The notes under the pieces were generated by a model, which ran no database searches, was not told the DNA's origin, and saw nothing but the letters and a program-made list of their open reading frames with translations. Both the position numbers and the translations under genes were made by a program. A DNA stretch of 64,000 bases from Humibacter sp. RRB41 (GTDB lineage: Bacteria > Actinomycetota > Actinomycetes > Actinomycetales > Microbacteriaceae): NCBI RefSeq assembly GCF_022761015.1, contig NZ_JAKWJQ010000001.1, forward strand, positions 806,001 through 870,000, in the 5' to 3' direction. Each line of letters starts with the position of its first letter. Within the stretch, counting starts at the first letter, position 1. Below are positions 8,222 through 21,405 of the stretch, in pieces.

Positions 8222-9436
8222 ATGACCGCGTATCCCCGCTCGTCGCGCCTGGGCCGCACTGGCTTCGGCCTCGCGCTCAACGCCTTCGGCATCGTGGTGG
8301 TGAGCACCTACCTCATCACGGAGCGGATCGCCGGCGACATCCCCGCGTGGCCATTTCCCTTCGCGGTCGTCGCCATGGTCGCGTGGCTGGCTGTGCTGTT
8401 CGTGCCGGATGCGGGGCGGCTCGTTCTGCTCGTCCGCTTCCTCTTCTTCGTCATGGTCGTCTTCGGAGCGCTCACCGCCTGGCCGACGAACGGACTGATG
8501 ATCGTGCCGGTGGTCTCAGCGATCCTTGTCACCACCGGCGGACTCGAGGAGCCGGCCTGGCTCGGGTATCTCTACGCGCTCGTCGCCGCCGGACTCGTCG
8601 CGGCCGTACCGGTCGCCGTCGCCATCACCGGCAGCGACGCCGTGACGGTCGAGGGCATCCTCTCGCTCGAGTTCGCGGTGGCGATCGCCGTGCTCGGTGG
8701 CGTCAACCGCAGGCAGTCCCGGGCGCGGCAGGAGGCGGCCGTCGAACTTGCAGAGAGCGCAGCGAGCGTGCGCGAGGAGCAAGCGAAGGCGGCGACCCTC
8801 GCCGCCAGGCAGTCGCTGGCCCGCGACATGCACGACGTGCTCGCGCACAGTCTCGGCGGCCTGGTGATCCAGCTCGACGCCGTCGACGCCCAGCTCGAAG
8901 CGGGCAAGACGGATGCCGCCCTCGCCCGTCTGCACGACGCCCGCTCGATGGCGGCGTCCGGTCTGGCGGAGGCGAGGCGTGCCGTCGAAGCGCTGCGCTC
9001 GCCGACGGATGCCGTTGCGCCCGTCGCATCCGCCGACCTCGGCGCGTCGCTGATCGACCTCGTCGATGCGCACGAGCGCCTCGGCGGGCACGTCGACTTC
9101 GAGCAGGTCGGATCCCCGCGCGATGTTCCTGAAACGCTCGCGACGGCGCTTCGTCGAGCACTGCAGGAGTCGTTGAGCAACGCACGCAAGCATGCGCCGG
9201 GGGAACCCGTGACCGTGCGCATCACGTGGGAGGACGAGCGGGTGGAACTCAGGGTGAGCAATCCGATGCCGAAGGTCGAAGCAGCGGGGGGGCTCGCGGC
9301 ATCCGGGTCGGGACGAGGGCTCGCCGGCATGCGCGAGCGCTTCGCCGAGCTGCCAGGTGGCGAGGTCGCGGCACGTCGAGACGGCGGCGAGTTCACGGTG
9401 CGTGCCGGTGCCGTCGTTGGGAGCGCGAATGAGTGA
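8222..9436 (+). CDS. NarL-family sensor histidine kinase (HisKA_3)
   Basis: This encodes 404 residues. The N-terminal ~165 residues contain five or six hydrophobic helices. A coiled coil (about 160-195) leads to the HisKA_3 dimerisation helix LARDMHDVLAHSLGGLVIQLDAV with the phosphorylated His at about 204. The ATPase domain shows ALQESLSNARKHAPG (N box) and GSGRGLAGMRERF (G box). It should autophosphorylate and pass phosphate to the response regulator directly downstream, whose start overlaps its stop by 8 nt. ATG 8222 is favoured by GGAAGGGGCGAGG just upstream; a longer start at 8180 lacks one. The signal is unknown: there is no extracellular sensor domain, so sensing is probably within the membrane. 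Confidence 0.92.
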   Translation: MTAYPRSSRLGRTGFGLALNAFGIVVVSTYLITERIAGDIPAWPFPFAVVAMVAWLAVLFVPDAGRLVLLVRFLFFVMVVFGALTAWPTNGLMIVPVVSAILVTTGGLEEPAWLGYLYALVAAGLVAAVPVAVAITGSDAVTVEGILSLEFAVAIAVLGGVNRRQSRARQEAAVELAESAASVREEQAKAATLAARQSLARDMHDVLAHSLGGLVIQLDAVDAQLEAGKTDAALARLHDARSMAASGLAEARRAVEALRSPTDAVAPVASADLGASLIDLVDAHERLGGHVDFEQVGSPRDVPETLATALRRALQESLSNARKHAPGEPVTVRITWEDERVELRVSNPMPKVEAAGGLAASGSGRGLAGMRERFAELPGGEVAARRDGGEFTVRAGAVVGSANE

Positions 9437-10157
9437 GGACACGTCGATGAGCGAAGAGGCGATCGGAGCATCCGGTGCGGAGGGCGACGACGTCATCCGC
9501 GTGGTCGTCGCCGACGATCAGGCGATCGTGCGCGACGGGCTCGTGACCGTGCTCGACCTGCTGCCCGACATCGACGTCGTCGGCGAGGCATCCGACGGCG
9601 AGGAAGCGTGTCGGCTGGTCGCCGACGTGCTGCCCGACGTCGTGCTGATGGACTTGCGGATGCCCGTGCTCGACGGCGCGGGCGCCACCGCTCGCATCAC
9701 GGCGGAGCATCCGTCGGTGGCGGTTCTCGTGCTGACCACCTACGCAGACGACGCCTCCGTGATGGGTGCTCTGCGCGCCGGCGCCCGCGGGTACCTGACG
9801 AAGGATGCCTCGCGCGCCGAAGTCGCCGCCGCCGTGCGCTCCGTGGCGCGCGGCCAGACGACCCTCGCCGGCGAGGTGGGAGCGCGGCTGATCGGCGGGC
9901 TCACTGGTGCGGCGCTGCCGGGCGGCGAGGTTGAGGTACCCGCCGCGCCAACCGCCGGGGAGTTGCGCAGAAGGCATCCGCAGCTCACCGCGCGGGAGGC
10001 GGAGGTGCTGGCGCTGGTGGCGCAAGGACGCAGCAATGCGGAGATCGCGGCATCCCTCTTCGTCAGCATGGCGACGGTGAAGACGCATATCAACGCCCTC
10101 TTCGCGAAGCTGCAGGTGCGCGACCGAGCTCAGGCGATCGCCCTTGCCCGCTCGTAG
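9429..10157 (+). CDS. NarL/LuxR-family response regulator
   Basis: This protein has 242 residues. The receiver domain runs from about 23 to 145: VVVADDQAIVRDGL holds the acidic pocket, VLMDLRMPVLDG the phosphoacceptor Asp (about 75), VLVLTTYADD the switch Thr and GYLTKDA the Lys. The C-terminal LuxR-type helix-turn-helix starts with LTAREAEVLALVAQGRSN and continues NAEIAASLFVSMATVKTH. ATG 9429 overlaps the kinase stop, and a second in-frame ATG at 9447 is possible. The two genes form one cotranscribed pair. Targets are not visible. Confidence 0.93.
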   Translation: MSEDTSMSEEAIGASGAEGDDVIRVVVADDQAIVRDGLVTVLDLLPDIDVVGEASDGEEACRLVADVLPDVVLMDLRMPVLDGAGATARITAEHPSVAVLVLTTYADDASVMGALRAGARGYLTKDASRAEVAAAVRSVARGQTTLAGEVGARLIGGLTGAALPGGEVEVPAAPTAGELRRRHPQLTAREAEVLALVAQGRSNAEIAASLFVSMATVKTHINALFAKLQVRDRAQAIALARS

Positions 10158-10223
10158 CGGCTCCGTCGCCAGCGCAGGTTCTCCGTGGGGTTGGTTCCAT
10201 AGGTTGGTTCTCCGCAGGCTGCA

Positions 10224-10290
10224 ACACGTTTTCAGGTCAGGTCATCGCTCGTCCACACAGTGTCGACGCCTGGTGTCATGTCCTGAATTG
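10224..10290. repeat. left copy of a degenerate palindromic element flanking the DUF559 gene
   Basis: ACACGTTTTCAGG (10224-10236), then CGTCCA, CAGTGT and GACGCC blocks, then CATGTCCTGAA (10277-10287) match the same blocks in the same order and spacing as the element at 11378-11446. Here the outer arms are imperfect complements. The stop codon and last residues of the DUF559 gene lie inside this copy. Confidence 0.75.
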
Positions 10291-11212
10291 ATGTGCCGTG
10301 CCGTGACGTGGCGTGGCGTGGGGCGTGCCTTGCGCGCACGGACCCTCGAGCGCGGTCTGACCTGTTCCAGGTCGACCACAGCGAGACGACGGTGCCTGCG
10401 GAGCCGCCACCTCGCCAGAGGTGGCGACGCGCTCTCACGATGGCGAGGATCAGGCCCTCGACCTTCTCCCATTCGAACATCACGTGGCGATATTTCAGGC
10501 GCAGCACGATGTATCCCTGTCGTATCAGCGCCATGTCCCGGTCGTAGTCCCGCACCGACTGGTACCCGTCGTGGAAGCTCGCGCTGTCGCACTCGATGAC
10601 CAGGCGATCTCCAACGAGGAGGTCGACGAATCCCACGCCTTCTATCTCGACCTGAGTTCGCACGCGAAGGTTCTTGCGACGCAGCCGTACGCGGCTGAGG
10701 GATTCGGTGCCCGACTGGCTGGCGGGATCGCACCATCTGGCGACTGCGGGAACGACGGGACGAAGATCCGCGAGACGAAGGAGCCGGGTGTTCAGGGCCG
10801 AATCCGCGATCGCGACAGCGTGTTCGAGCGGTAGGCAATGGGCGGCATCTTTCACGACCTGGAGTGGGCTGGCGATCGCACGCGCGGTGAGCGTGCCCAC
10901 TGCCCAGTGCAGGCACGTCTCCCGGCCCTTCGGGCCTTGCGCTCCTGGGGATCGAAGTCGCGACGCATTGCGTGCCACGAGGACGTGGAGCCTGTTGTCG
11001 TCCGGCGTCCACAGGCTGTAGTGGCGGGTCGCTGATGCCGCCGTCAGCACGCCGCCGATATGCACTGCAGCCTTCGCGTCGGCATCGGCCGCTGAACCGG
11101 CGTACCAACCGCGACGCACCCGCTCAAGAGTGCCGTCCGCGATCGAATACCGCGTGTATCCCATCGCGTGCAACTCCGACGTCGGGGTGATCCCGAGGGG
11201 CGGCTCTACCAT
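10232..11212 (-). CDS. DUF559 domain protein with AbiEi-like N-terminus (Vsr-like endonuclease fold)
   Basis: This encodes 326 residues. The N-terminus (ELHAMGYTRYSIADGTLERVRRGWYAG) is the winged-helix-like module common in this family. The C-terminal third holds the DUF559 PD-(D/E)xK-like core: GVGFVDLLVGDRLVIECDSASFHD, a run of charged residues, then GYIVLRLKYRHVMFEWEKV. Such genes are abundant in Microbacteriaceae and have no proven function. ATG 11212 fits the family's N-terminus; a TTG at 11260 would add 16 residues, and neither has a clear ribosome site. The last 45 residues are low-complexity (RARHAPRHATSRHG) and are encoded by a GTGCC/GTGGC-rich stretch running into a palindromic element, so the tail may be recently acquired. 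Confidence 0.78.
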   Translation of the reverse strand: MVEPPLGITPTSELHAMGYTRYSIADGTLERVRRGWYAGSAADADAKAAVHIGGVLTAASATRHYSLWTPDDNRLHVLVARNASRLRSPGAQGPKGRETCLHWAVGTLTARAIASPLQVVKDAAHCLPLEHAVAIADSALNTRLLRLADLRPVVPAVARWCDPASQSGTESLSRVRLRRKNLRVRTQVEIEGVGFVDLLVGDRLVIECDSASFHDGYQSVRDYDRDMALIRQGYIVLRLKYRHVMFEWEKVEGLILAIVRARRHLWRGGGSAGTVVSLWSTWNRSDRARGSVRARHAPRHATSRHGTSIQDMTPGVDTVWTSDDLT

Positions 11213-11377
11213 GGTCTGCAGGATGCCTGCTTCGGAGCCGTGGGGATGAGGTCTCGTCAAGATGGTGAACAGATGGCCGAGGGGACTGCCTGGGGAGGAA
11301 CAGATGGGTGAGGGGCCCGCCTGGGGATGACGTCCCTGCGAGCCGAGGGGATGCGGCTCCCGCCTGCCCGGTCACCA

Positions 11378-11446
11378 CACGTTTTCAGGACATACTGCCG
11401 GCCGTCCAATCAGTGTGGATGCCCCACAGCATGTCCTGAAAACGTG
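11378..11446. repeat. right copy of the palindromic element, with perfect 16-bp arms
   Basis: CACGTTTTCAGGACAT (11378-11393) is the exact reverse complement of ATGTCCTGAAAACGTG (11431-11446), with a 37-nt loop between. Internal blocks CGTCCA, CAGTGT and GATGCC match the copy at 10224-10290. The pair brackets the DUF559 gene. Confidence 0.9.
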
Positions 11447-11452
11447 CTGGTA

Positions 11453-11484
11453 GATCGGCGGATCGGCGGATCGGCGGGTCGGCA
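11453..11484. repeat. four tandem copies of an 8-bp unit
   Basis: GATCGGCG occurs three times in a row (11453-11476), followed by a diverged GGTCGGCA (11477-11484). It begins 6 nt after the palindromic element. Confidence 0.9.
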
Positions 11485-11666
11485 GGGAGGCAGGTCCGCC
11501 GGACCCGTCGGCGCTTCGGCCGGCCCGCCGGATCCCGGGGCGCGGCAGCCAGTGGGGCGGTGGGTGTGCTGGTGCCCTGTGGCGCGGCGGGCGGGGCCGG
11601 AAGCACGGAATAAACGCCACGAACCTGCGCTTATACCCCTAGTCGTGTCCCAGGTCAAGAATCGAG

Positions 11667-11696
11667 TAGACACGAACGGGTAAATGCGCATATACT
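11667..11696 (+). promoter_or_regulatory. probable rpoB-rpoC promoter
   Basis: TAGACA (11667-11672) and TATACT (11691-11696) are separated by 18 nt and resemble the -35 and -10 elements of the housekeeping sigma factor. Transcription would begin near 11703, giving a leader of about 205 nt. Confidence 0.5.
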
Positions 11697-11873
11697 CGTG
11701 CTTTGCGCTCCCACACACATGCCTTCATATTGCGGTCGGCTCGGCGTGTCTTCTGGTGTGTATACGGGCTTATGTTCCTCGGCGCGAGGAACGGGTCAGA
11801 TAGAGCACAACGGCAAGCCACCACTGTAGCGGGAGACCTCGTCCACACCACAACCTGACCGACAGTCACCCGC

Positions 11874-11890
11874 GGTTCCTTCGAGGAACC
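11874..11890 (+). promoter_or_regulatory. small hairpin just before the rpoB ribosome site
   Basis: GGTTCCT (11874-11880), TCG, AGGAACC (11884-11890) forms a perfect 7-bp stem with a 3-nt loop. It ends 4 nt before the GGAGG (11895-11899) used by rpoB and could affect ribosome access. Confidence 0.5.
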
Positions 11891-11907
11891 CCATGGAGGT
11901 TATTTCC

Positions 11908-14900
11908 TTGGCTGCTGCGCGCAACGCATCTTCCACTCCCACTCCCAAGAACGGACGAAACCACTCTCGTCTTTCGTTCGCAAAGATCACAGACACCCTT
12001 ACCGTTCCGGATCTCCTCGCACTGCAGACGGAGAGCTTCGACTGGCTGGTCGGCAACGACGCGTGGAAGACTCGCGTCGCCGAGGCCGAGGCGCAGGGTC
12101 GACAGGATCTGCCGTCTCACAGCGGTCTGGAGGAGATCTTCGAAGAGATCTCCCCGATCGAGGACCTGAGCGAGACGATGCAGCTCTCGTTCACCAATCC
12201 CTTCCTCGAAGAGAAGAAGTACTCCATCGACGAGTGCAAGGAGAAGGGCAAGACCTACTCCGCGCCGCTCTATGTCGAGGCGGAGTTCATGAACCACATC
12301 ACGGGTGAGATCAAGACCCAGACGGTGTTCATGGGCGACTTCCCGCTGATGACCGAGAAGGGCACGTTCATCATCAACGGCACCGAGCGTGTCGTCGTGT
12401 CGCAGCTCGTGCGCAGCCCCGGCGTGTACTTCGAGCGCACCCCTGAGAAGACGTCTGACAAGGACATCTATTCGGCGCGCATCATTCCGAGCCGTGGTGC
12501 ATGGCTCGAGTTCGAGATCGACAAGCGCGACCAGGTGGGCGTGCGCATCGACCGCAAGCGCAAGCAGTCCGTGACCGTCTTCCTGAAGGCGCTCGGTCTG
12601 ACCAGCGAGGAGATCCTCCAGGAGTTCAAGGGTTTCACGTCCATCGAGCTCACCCTCGAGAAGGATGCCATCCTCACGAAGGAAGAGGCGCTCAAGGACA
12701 TCTACCGCAAGCTGCGTCCGGGCGAGCAGGTCGCCGCGGAGGCCGCCCGCGCGCTCCTCGACAACTTCTACTTCAACTCGAAGCGCTACGACCTCGCCAA
12801 GGTGGGCCGTTACAAGATCAACCGCAAGCTGGGCCTGGATGCCCCGCTCAGCGATTCCGTGCTGACCAACGCCGACATCATCAAGACGATCAAGTACCTG
12901 GTCGCCCTGCACGACACGACCGCTCCCGACGTGAAGCGTCTCAGCGAGAACGTGTATGCGATCGATGGCACCCGCAGTGGCAAGCCGGCCGACATCCGCC
13001 TGGACGTCGACGACATCGACCACTTCGGCAACCGTCGCATCCGCGCCGTCGGCGAGCTCATCCAGAACCAGGTGCGCACCGGCCTCAGCCGCATGGAGCG
13101 CGTGGTTCGCGAGCGCATGACCACGCAGGATATCGAGGCGATCACCCCGCAGACCCTGATCAACGTGCGACCCGTCGTCGCGGCGATCAAGGAGTTCTTC
13201 GGAACCAGCCAGCTGTCGCAGTTCATGGACCAGAACAACCCGCTCGCGGGTCTGACCCACAAGCGCCGCCTGTCGGCGCTTGGGCCCGGCGGTCTGTCCC
13301 GCGACCGCGCAGGTGTCGAGGTGCGCGACGTGCACCCCTCGCACTACGGCCGCATGTGCCCGATCGAGACGCCTGAAGGCCCGAACATCGGTCTGATCGG
13401 CTCGCTGGCGTCCTTCGCCCGCATCAACTCGTTCGGCTTCATCGAGACGCCGTACCGCAAGGTTGTCGGCGGCAAGGTGAGCGATCAGATCGACTACCTG
13501 ACGGCATCAGAGGAGGACGACTTCATCGTCGCCCAGGCCAACGCGCCGCTGAAGGCCGACGGCCACTTCTCCGAGGACCGCGTTCTGGCTCGCCAGAAGG
13601 GTGGCGAGGTCGACCTCGTTCCCGCCGACCAGATCGGCTACATGGATGTCTCGCCGCGCCAGATGGTCTCGGTGGGCACCTCGCTGATCCCGTTCCTCGA
13701 GCACGACGACGCGAACCGCGCCCTGATGGGTGCGAACATGCAGCGTCAGGCGGTGCCGCTGCTGCGCAGCGAGTCGCCGAACGTCGGAACCGGTATGGAG
13801 GGCTACGCAGCCATCGACGCCGGCGACGTGCTCACAGCCGACAAGGCCGGTGTCGTGTCGGAGGTGTCGGCGGATGCCGTCACCATCCAGCTCGACGAGG
13901 GCGGAACGCAGACCTACTACCTGCGCAAGTTCGACCGCTCCAACCAGGGCACGAGCTACAACCACCGTGTGATCGTCAACGCCGGTGAGCGCATCGAGGC
14001 CGGCGAGGTCATCGCCGACGGCCCCGCGACCGAGAACGGCGAGCTCGCGCTCGGCAAGAACCTGCTCGTCGCGTTCATGCCGTGGGAGGGCTACAACTAC
14101 GAAGACGCGATCATCCTCAGCCAGAACCTGGTGAAGGACGACACCCTCTCTTCGATCCACATCGAGGAGTACGAGGTGGATGCCCGCGACACCAAGCTTG
14201 GCAAGGAAGAGATCACCCGTGATCTGCCGAACGTCAGCCAGGATCTGCTGGCCGACCTCGACGAGCGCGGCATCATCCGCATCGGCGCCGAGGTTCGCCC
14301 CGGCGACATCCTGGTCGGAAAGGTCACGCCGAAGGGCGAGACCGAGCTCTCGGCCGAGGAGCGCCTGCTGCGCGCCATCTTCAACGAGAAGAGCCGCGAG
14401 GTTCGCGACACGTCGCTGAAGGTTCCCCACGGTGAACAGGGCACGATCATCGGCGTCAAGGTGTTCGACGCGGTCGACGGCGACGACGAGCTCGGTTCCG
14501 GCGTGAACCAGCGCGTCGCGGTCTTCATCGCTCAGAAGCGCAAGATCACCGCGGGCGACAAGCTCGCGGGCCGCCACGGCAACAAGGGCGTCATCTCGCG
14601 CATCCTCCCGGTGGAAGACATGCCGTTCCTCGCGGACGGCACCCCGGTCGACGTGATCCTGAACCCGCTCGGTGTCCCCGGACGTATGAACTTCGGCCAG
14701 GTGCTGGAGATCCACCTCGGGTGGGCCTCGAAGCAGGGCTGGAAGGTCGACGGCAACCCGGCATGGGCGAAGGCCCTTCCGGAGGCTGCGCGTGAGGCCG
14801 CCCCGAACACCAAGGTGGCGACGCCGGTGTTCGACGGTGCGCTGGAGGAGGAGATCGCAGGTCTGCTCGACTCCACGCTGCCGACCCGCGATGGTGATCG

Positions 14901-15435
14901 CCTGATCGACCACTCCGGTAAGACCCAGCTCTTCGACGGCCGCTCCGGCGAGCCGTTCCCGGAGCCCGTCTCGGTCGGCTACATGTACATCCTGAAGCTG
15001 CACCACCTGGTCGACGACAAGATCCACGCGCGTTCGACCGGTCCGTACTCGATGATCACGCAGCAGCCGCTGGGTGGTAAGGCGCAGTTCGGTGGCCAGC
15101 GCTTCGGCGAGATGGAGGTGTGGGCCCTCGAGGCCTATGGCGCCGCCTACGCGCTGCAGGAGCTGCTCACCATCAAGTCCGATGACATCCTGGGCCGCGT
15201 CAAGGTGTACGAGGCCATCGTCAAGGGTGAGAACATCCAGGAGCCGGGCATTCCGGAGTCCTTCAAGGTGCTCATCAAGGAGATGCAGTCGCTGTGCCTG
15301 AACGTCGAGGTGCTCTCGGCCGATGGCACGCCGGTGAGCCTGCGCGACACGGATGACGAGGCATATCGTGCCGCCGAGGAACTCGGCATCAACCTTTCCA
15401 GCCACTTCGAGTCTTCGTCGATCGACGAGATCTGA
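11908..15435 (+). CDS. rpoB: RNA polymerase beta subunit
   Basis: This encodes 1175 residues, the normal actinobacterial length. It forms, with beta prime, the catalytic centre of RNA polymerase. Diagnostic stretches include the rifampicin-binding cluster [13 protein letters not shown]...[13 protein letters not shown] (about 13203-13290), [29 protein letters not shown] and the C-terminal [19 protein letters not shown]. All rifampicin-contact residues I can see match the sensitive form. TTG 11908 is chosen over ATG 11893 because GGAGG is exactly 8 nt upstream of it, and the ATG would lie on the ribosome site itself. rpoC follows after 44 nt. Confidence 0.98.
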   Translation: MAAARNASSTPTPKNGRNHSRLSFAKITDTLTVPDLLALQTESFDWLVGNDAWKTRVAEAEAQGRQDLPSHSGLEEIFEEISPIEDLSETMQLSFTNPFLEEKKYSIDECKEKGKTYSAPLYVEAEFMNHITGEIKTQTVFMGDFPLMTEKGTFIINGTERVVVSQLVRSPGVYFERTPEKTSDKDIYSARIIPSRGAWLEFEIDKRDQVGVRIDRKRKQSVTVFLKALGLTSEEILQEFKGFTSIELTLEKDAILTKEEALKDIYRKLRPGEQVAAEAARALLDNFYFNSKRYDLAKVGRYKINRKLGLDAPLSDSVLTNADIIKTIKYLVALHDTTAPDVKRLSENVYAIDGTRSGKPADIRLDVDDIDHFGNRRIRAVGELIQNQVRTGLSRMERVVRERMTTQDIEAITPQTLINVRPVVAAIKEFFGTSQLSQFMDQNNPLAGLTHKRRLSALGPGGLSRDRAGVEVRDVHPSHYGRMCPIETPEGPNIGLIGSLASFARINSFGFIETPYRKVVGGKVSDQIDYLTASEEDDFIVAQANAPLKADGHFSEDRVLARQKGGEVDLVPADQIGYMDVSPRQMVSVGTSLIPFLEHDDANRALMGANMQRQAVPLLRSESPNVGTGMEGYAAIDAGDVLTADKAGVVSEVSADAVTIQLDEGGTQTYYLRKFDRSNQGTSYNHRVIVNAGERIEAGEVIADGPATENGELALGKNLLVAFMPWEGYNYEDAIILSQNLVKDDTLSSIHIEEYEVDARDTKLGKEEITRDLPNVSQDLLADLDERGIIRIGAEVRPGDILVGKVTPKGETELSAEERLLRAIFNEKSREVRDTSLKVPHGEQGTIIGVKVFDAVDGDDELGSGVNQRVAVFIAQKRKITAGDKLAGRHGNKGVISRILPVEDMPFLADGTPVDVILNPLGVPGRMNFGQVLEIHLGWASKQGWKVDGNPAWAKALPEAAREAAPNTKVATPVFDGALEEEIAGLLDSTLPTRDGDRLIDHSGKTQLFDGRSGEPFPEPVSVGYMYILKLHHLVDDKIHARSTGPYSMITQQPLGGKAQFGGQRFGEMEVWALEAYGAAYALQELLTIKSDDILGRVKVYEAIVKGENIQEPGIPESFKVLIKEMQSLCLNVEVLSADGTPVSLRDTDDEAYRAAEELGINLSSHFESSSIDEI

Positions 15436-15479
15436 AGCCTGCCAAGACGTATTGACGAACTTTCTTACAAGGAGAGAAA

Positions 15480-19361
<3,882 letters not shown>

Positions 19362-19372
19362 CCAAGGTGAGA

Positions 19373-19396
19373 GCAAAGCGAGCTTGCTCGCTTTGC
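19373..19396 (+). terminator. rpoBC terminator, first hairpin
   Basis: GCAAAGCGAG, CTTG, CTCGCTTTGC is a perfect 10-bp stem with a 4-nt loop, beginning 12 nt after the rpoC stop. No T run follows. Confidence 0.6.
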
Positions 19397-19474
19397 CGAA
19401 CCGCGGGAAGTTGTGAGCCGCGAAGCGGCGATACAACTGATTGAGGAACCCGTCGCGAGGCGAACTCGTGACTC

Positions 19475-19506
19475 AGAAGCCCCGCGCCACTCGGCGCGGG
19501 GCTTCT
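19475..19506 (+). terminator. rpoBC terminator, second and stronger hairpin
   Basis: AGAAGCCCCGCGCC pairs perfectly with GGCGCGGGGCTTCT across a 4-nt ACTC loop (14 bp). It is the stronger of two hairpins after rpoC and could work in either direction. Confidence 0.7.
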
Positions 19507-19708
19507 GCCCATTTCGGGCCGGTCCCGATGCGGGCACGCCACCCACTCGCGCGAGCCGAAAGCGGGGCGAGGTCGCCGCATCCCTGCTTCCGTCCCGCCT
19601 GCGGACGGTGCGCCTGCGCCCGCGGCGCCCGGCCCGTTGTTACCGTGGCTGCAGAAGTCTGGGTGCAGGCGTACTGAAGCCGCGAATACCACCGACCGAG
19701 GAGGCACC

Positions 19709-20707
19709 GTGAGCAACGAGACACCGCAATCGCCGCAGGAGCCCGAGGACGCGACGGCTTCGTCCGAGCCGGAGGAGAACCTCACCTCGACGCCGGGTGC
19801 AGAGTCGGACGTCGAGGCCGAGCCGGTCCGCATCGAAGAGATCCCCGTCGATGTCGGCGAGCCGGAGCCCGCGGTCGAATCGCCAGGGGCATCCGATGAC
19901 GCGGTCACGGAGTCCGAAGACGGGCTCGACCGCGACACGACGGAGTACGACGATGTCGTCGCGGTCGACTACGAAGAGGTGCGGTTCGACGATCAACCGG
20001 CTCCAGCCGCCTTCGACACCGCACCCACGACAGCGCAGACGGATGCCTACCCGCCCGCCGACGCATTCCTCGCCGGAACCGCGGCAGGTGGCGCTGCAGC
20101 GACCGGAACAGCAGCCGGCGGCGCGAGCGACACGGCCGCCGCGACTCCCGCGGCGCCGACTCCGGTCTACGTCACCGCCCCGACGCCGCCGAAACCCAGG
20201 GGCAACCGGCTGATGGGCATCCTGATCGCGGTCGTCGCGGCCGTGGCCTACGCGGTGGTGTTCGCTGCGGTCGCGCTCGGCATCTTCGCGCTGCGCGAGG
20301 TGCGCGGACCCGTCACCCTCTGGGAGAGCTACCTGCAGACAGCGGGGTTCTGGGTGCCTGTCGTGGTCTTCTTCCTCGCCTTCGTTCTGCTCATCGTGAT
20401 CGTGAACCGCGGTGGCTGGTGGGCGTACGGCATCGGATCGTTCTTCGTCGGCGTCATCGTCTACTTCGGCTATCTGGGCGGTGCCCTGATCACCGTGAGT
20501 GCATGGAATCTCAACTCCGGCCAGGTCGGGCAGTTCATCGGAACGCTCTGGACCAATCCGCTCACCTTCGCGGCCGCGGTGGTCGGGCTCGAGGCATCCC
20601 TCTGGTTCGGGGCCTGGGTCGCGGCCAGAGGTCGCAGGGTGCGTGCGCGTAACGTTGAGGCGCAGCGCGATTACGACCGTCGCGTCGAGGCCGGTCCGAC
20701 GGCCTGA
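19709..20707 (+). CDS. membrane protein with long acidic N-terminal region, function unknown
   Basis: This protein has 332 residues. The first ~150 are intrinsically disordered in character: rich in Glu, Asp, Ser and Pro, then Ala/Gly/Thr-rich. Four hydrophobic helices follow (about 168-192, 212-232, 236-262 and 290-312), and the protein ends in a basic tail (ARGRRVRARNVEAQRDYDRRVEA). GTG 19709 is the start because GAGGAGG lies about 5 nt upstream; longer frames have none. No domain was recognised. It is followed after 33 nt by another small membrane protein, so the two may be cotranscribed. Confidence 0.7.
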   Translation: MSNETPQSPQEPEDATASSEPEENLTSTPGAESDVEAEPVRIEEIPVDVGEPEPAVESPGASDDAVTESEDGLDRDTTEYDDVVAVDYEEVRFDDQPAPAAFDTAPTTAQTDAYPPADAFLAGTAAGGAAATGTAAGGASDTAAATPAAPTPVYVTAPTPPKPRGNRLMGILIAVVAAVAYAVVFAAVALGIFALREVRGPVTLWESYLQTAGFWVPVVVFFLAFVLLIVIVNRGGWWAYGIGSFFVGVIVYFGYLGGALITVSAWNLNSGQVGQFIGTLWTNPLTFAAAVVGLEASLWFGAWVAARGRRVRARNVEAQRDYDRRVEAGPTA

Positions 20708-20740
20708 CAGCCCGGCCGCACGTCATCGCGCGGCAACACC

Positions 20741-21217
20741 ATGGACTTCCGTCGCTACGCAGCCACCCTCTCCGCGTTCGCCACGGTGCTCTACGCGGCT
20801 CTGCTCATCGCCGCGCTCGGCGTGCTCAGTGTGCTGCTGAACCGCGATGTGATCGACAATGCGGATGCCGGCCCCTTCGCCGGCCCCGCCGCCTGCGCTC
20901 TCGCGGTGGCCGTCGTCTTCGCGGGGTTGCTGGTGCGGGCGCTACGCCTTCCCGCCCACCGGCACGACATCGCGGTCGGGGTGGCGCTGCTGCTCGGGGT
21001 CGGCTCCTACCTCGCATACGCGGTGGGCGGGGGAGTCGTCATCGCGGTCGCGGACCCGTACCGGTTCGCGCCGTTCGTTCTGCAGCAGCTGATCGGTCCG
21101 TTCGCGGCCGCGGCGGGCATCCTGTCGCTCGTCGTCGTGCTGTTGGACATGATCGTGCTGGCGTCGCGCGCCGACCAACACGGCCGGCCGAGGTGGCCGT
21201 GGGAGAAACGCGACTGA
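20741..21217 (+). CDS. four-helix membrane protein, function unknown
   Basis: This protein has 158 residues and four hydrophobic helices at about 8-33, 46-66, 76-102 and 115-142, with short loops and a basic C-terminus (RADQHGRPRWPWEKRD). No family was recognised with confidence. The ribosome site is weak (GGCAAC before ATG 20741), consistent with coupling to the gene upstream. A pyrimidine-rich tract follows. Confidence 0.68.
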   Translation: MDFRRYAATLSAFATVLYAALLIAALGVLSVLLNRDVIDNADAGPFAGPAACALAVAVVFAGLLVRALRLPAHRHDIAVGVALLLGVGSYLAYAVGGGVVIAVADPYRFAPFVLQQLIGPFAAAAGILSLVVVLLDMIVLASRADQHGRPRWPWEKRD

Positions 21218-21227
21218 CGTCGTCGCG

Positions 21228-21294
21228 CCACCCGCTTTCTCTTCCCCTTCTTTCTTCACCTTTTCTTGCTTTTCCTCCTAACTACCCCTTCCGC
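21228..21294 (+). terminator. pyrimidine-rich tract, possible Rho-type termination region
   Basis: About 65 nt after the membrane protein gene are almost entirely C and T on the + strand, with only a handful of A or G. Such a C-rich, G-poor stretch is what a Rho loading site looks like. A short CGCGAC/GTCGCG hairpin precedes it. It is very unlike the surrounding GC-rich DNA. Confidence 0.45.
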
Positions 21295-21405
21295 TGGCGC
21301 ATGTGACCGCAATGTCGACGACCACGCGACCATATGCGACAGCGAGGGGGATCTGTCGGTGGATAACGCGCGCGTGGAGCCGTGAGATTGCGGCACTCTG
21401 TGCCG

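Larger units (their letters stand above)
11447..11907 (+). other. long upstream region and leader of rpoB
   Basis: About 460 bp lie between the palindromic element and the rpoB start with no plausible gene. The first part is GC-rich with short repeats. From about 11610 the sequence becomes richer in A and T and holds the likely rpoB promoter. A leader of about 200 nt follows. Several further TATAC-like sequences (for example at 11760) could be additional start points. No ribosomal protein gene (rplJ/rplL) lies directly upstream. Confidence 0.6.
19362..19708 (+). other. intergenic region after rpoC with two terminator-like hairpins
   Basis: This 347-bp gap has no convincing gene. It holds a short hairpin directly after rpoC, a longer one at 19475-19506, and then GC-rich sequence leading to the next gene, with GAGGAGG as its ribosome site. 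I see no clear promoter. Confidence 0.6.

Noticed and set aside
13200-13300. Possible rifampicin-resistance changes in rpoB
   Set aside because: The Gln, Asp, His, Arg and Ser contact residues match the sensitive form.
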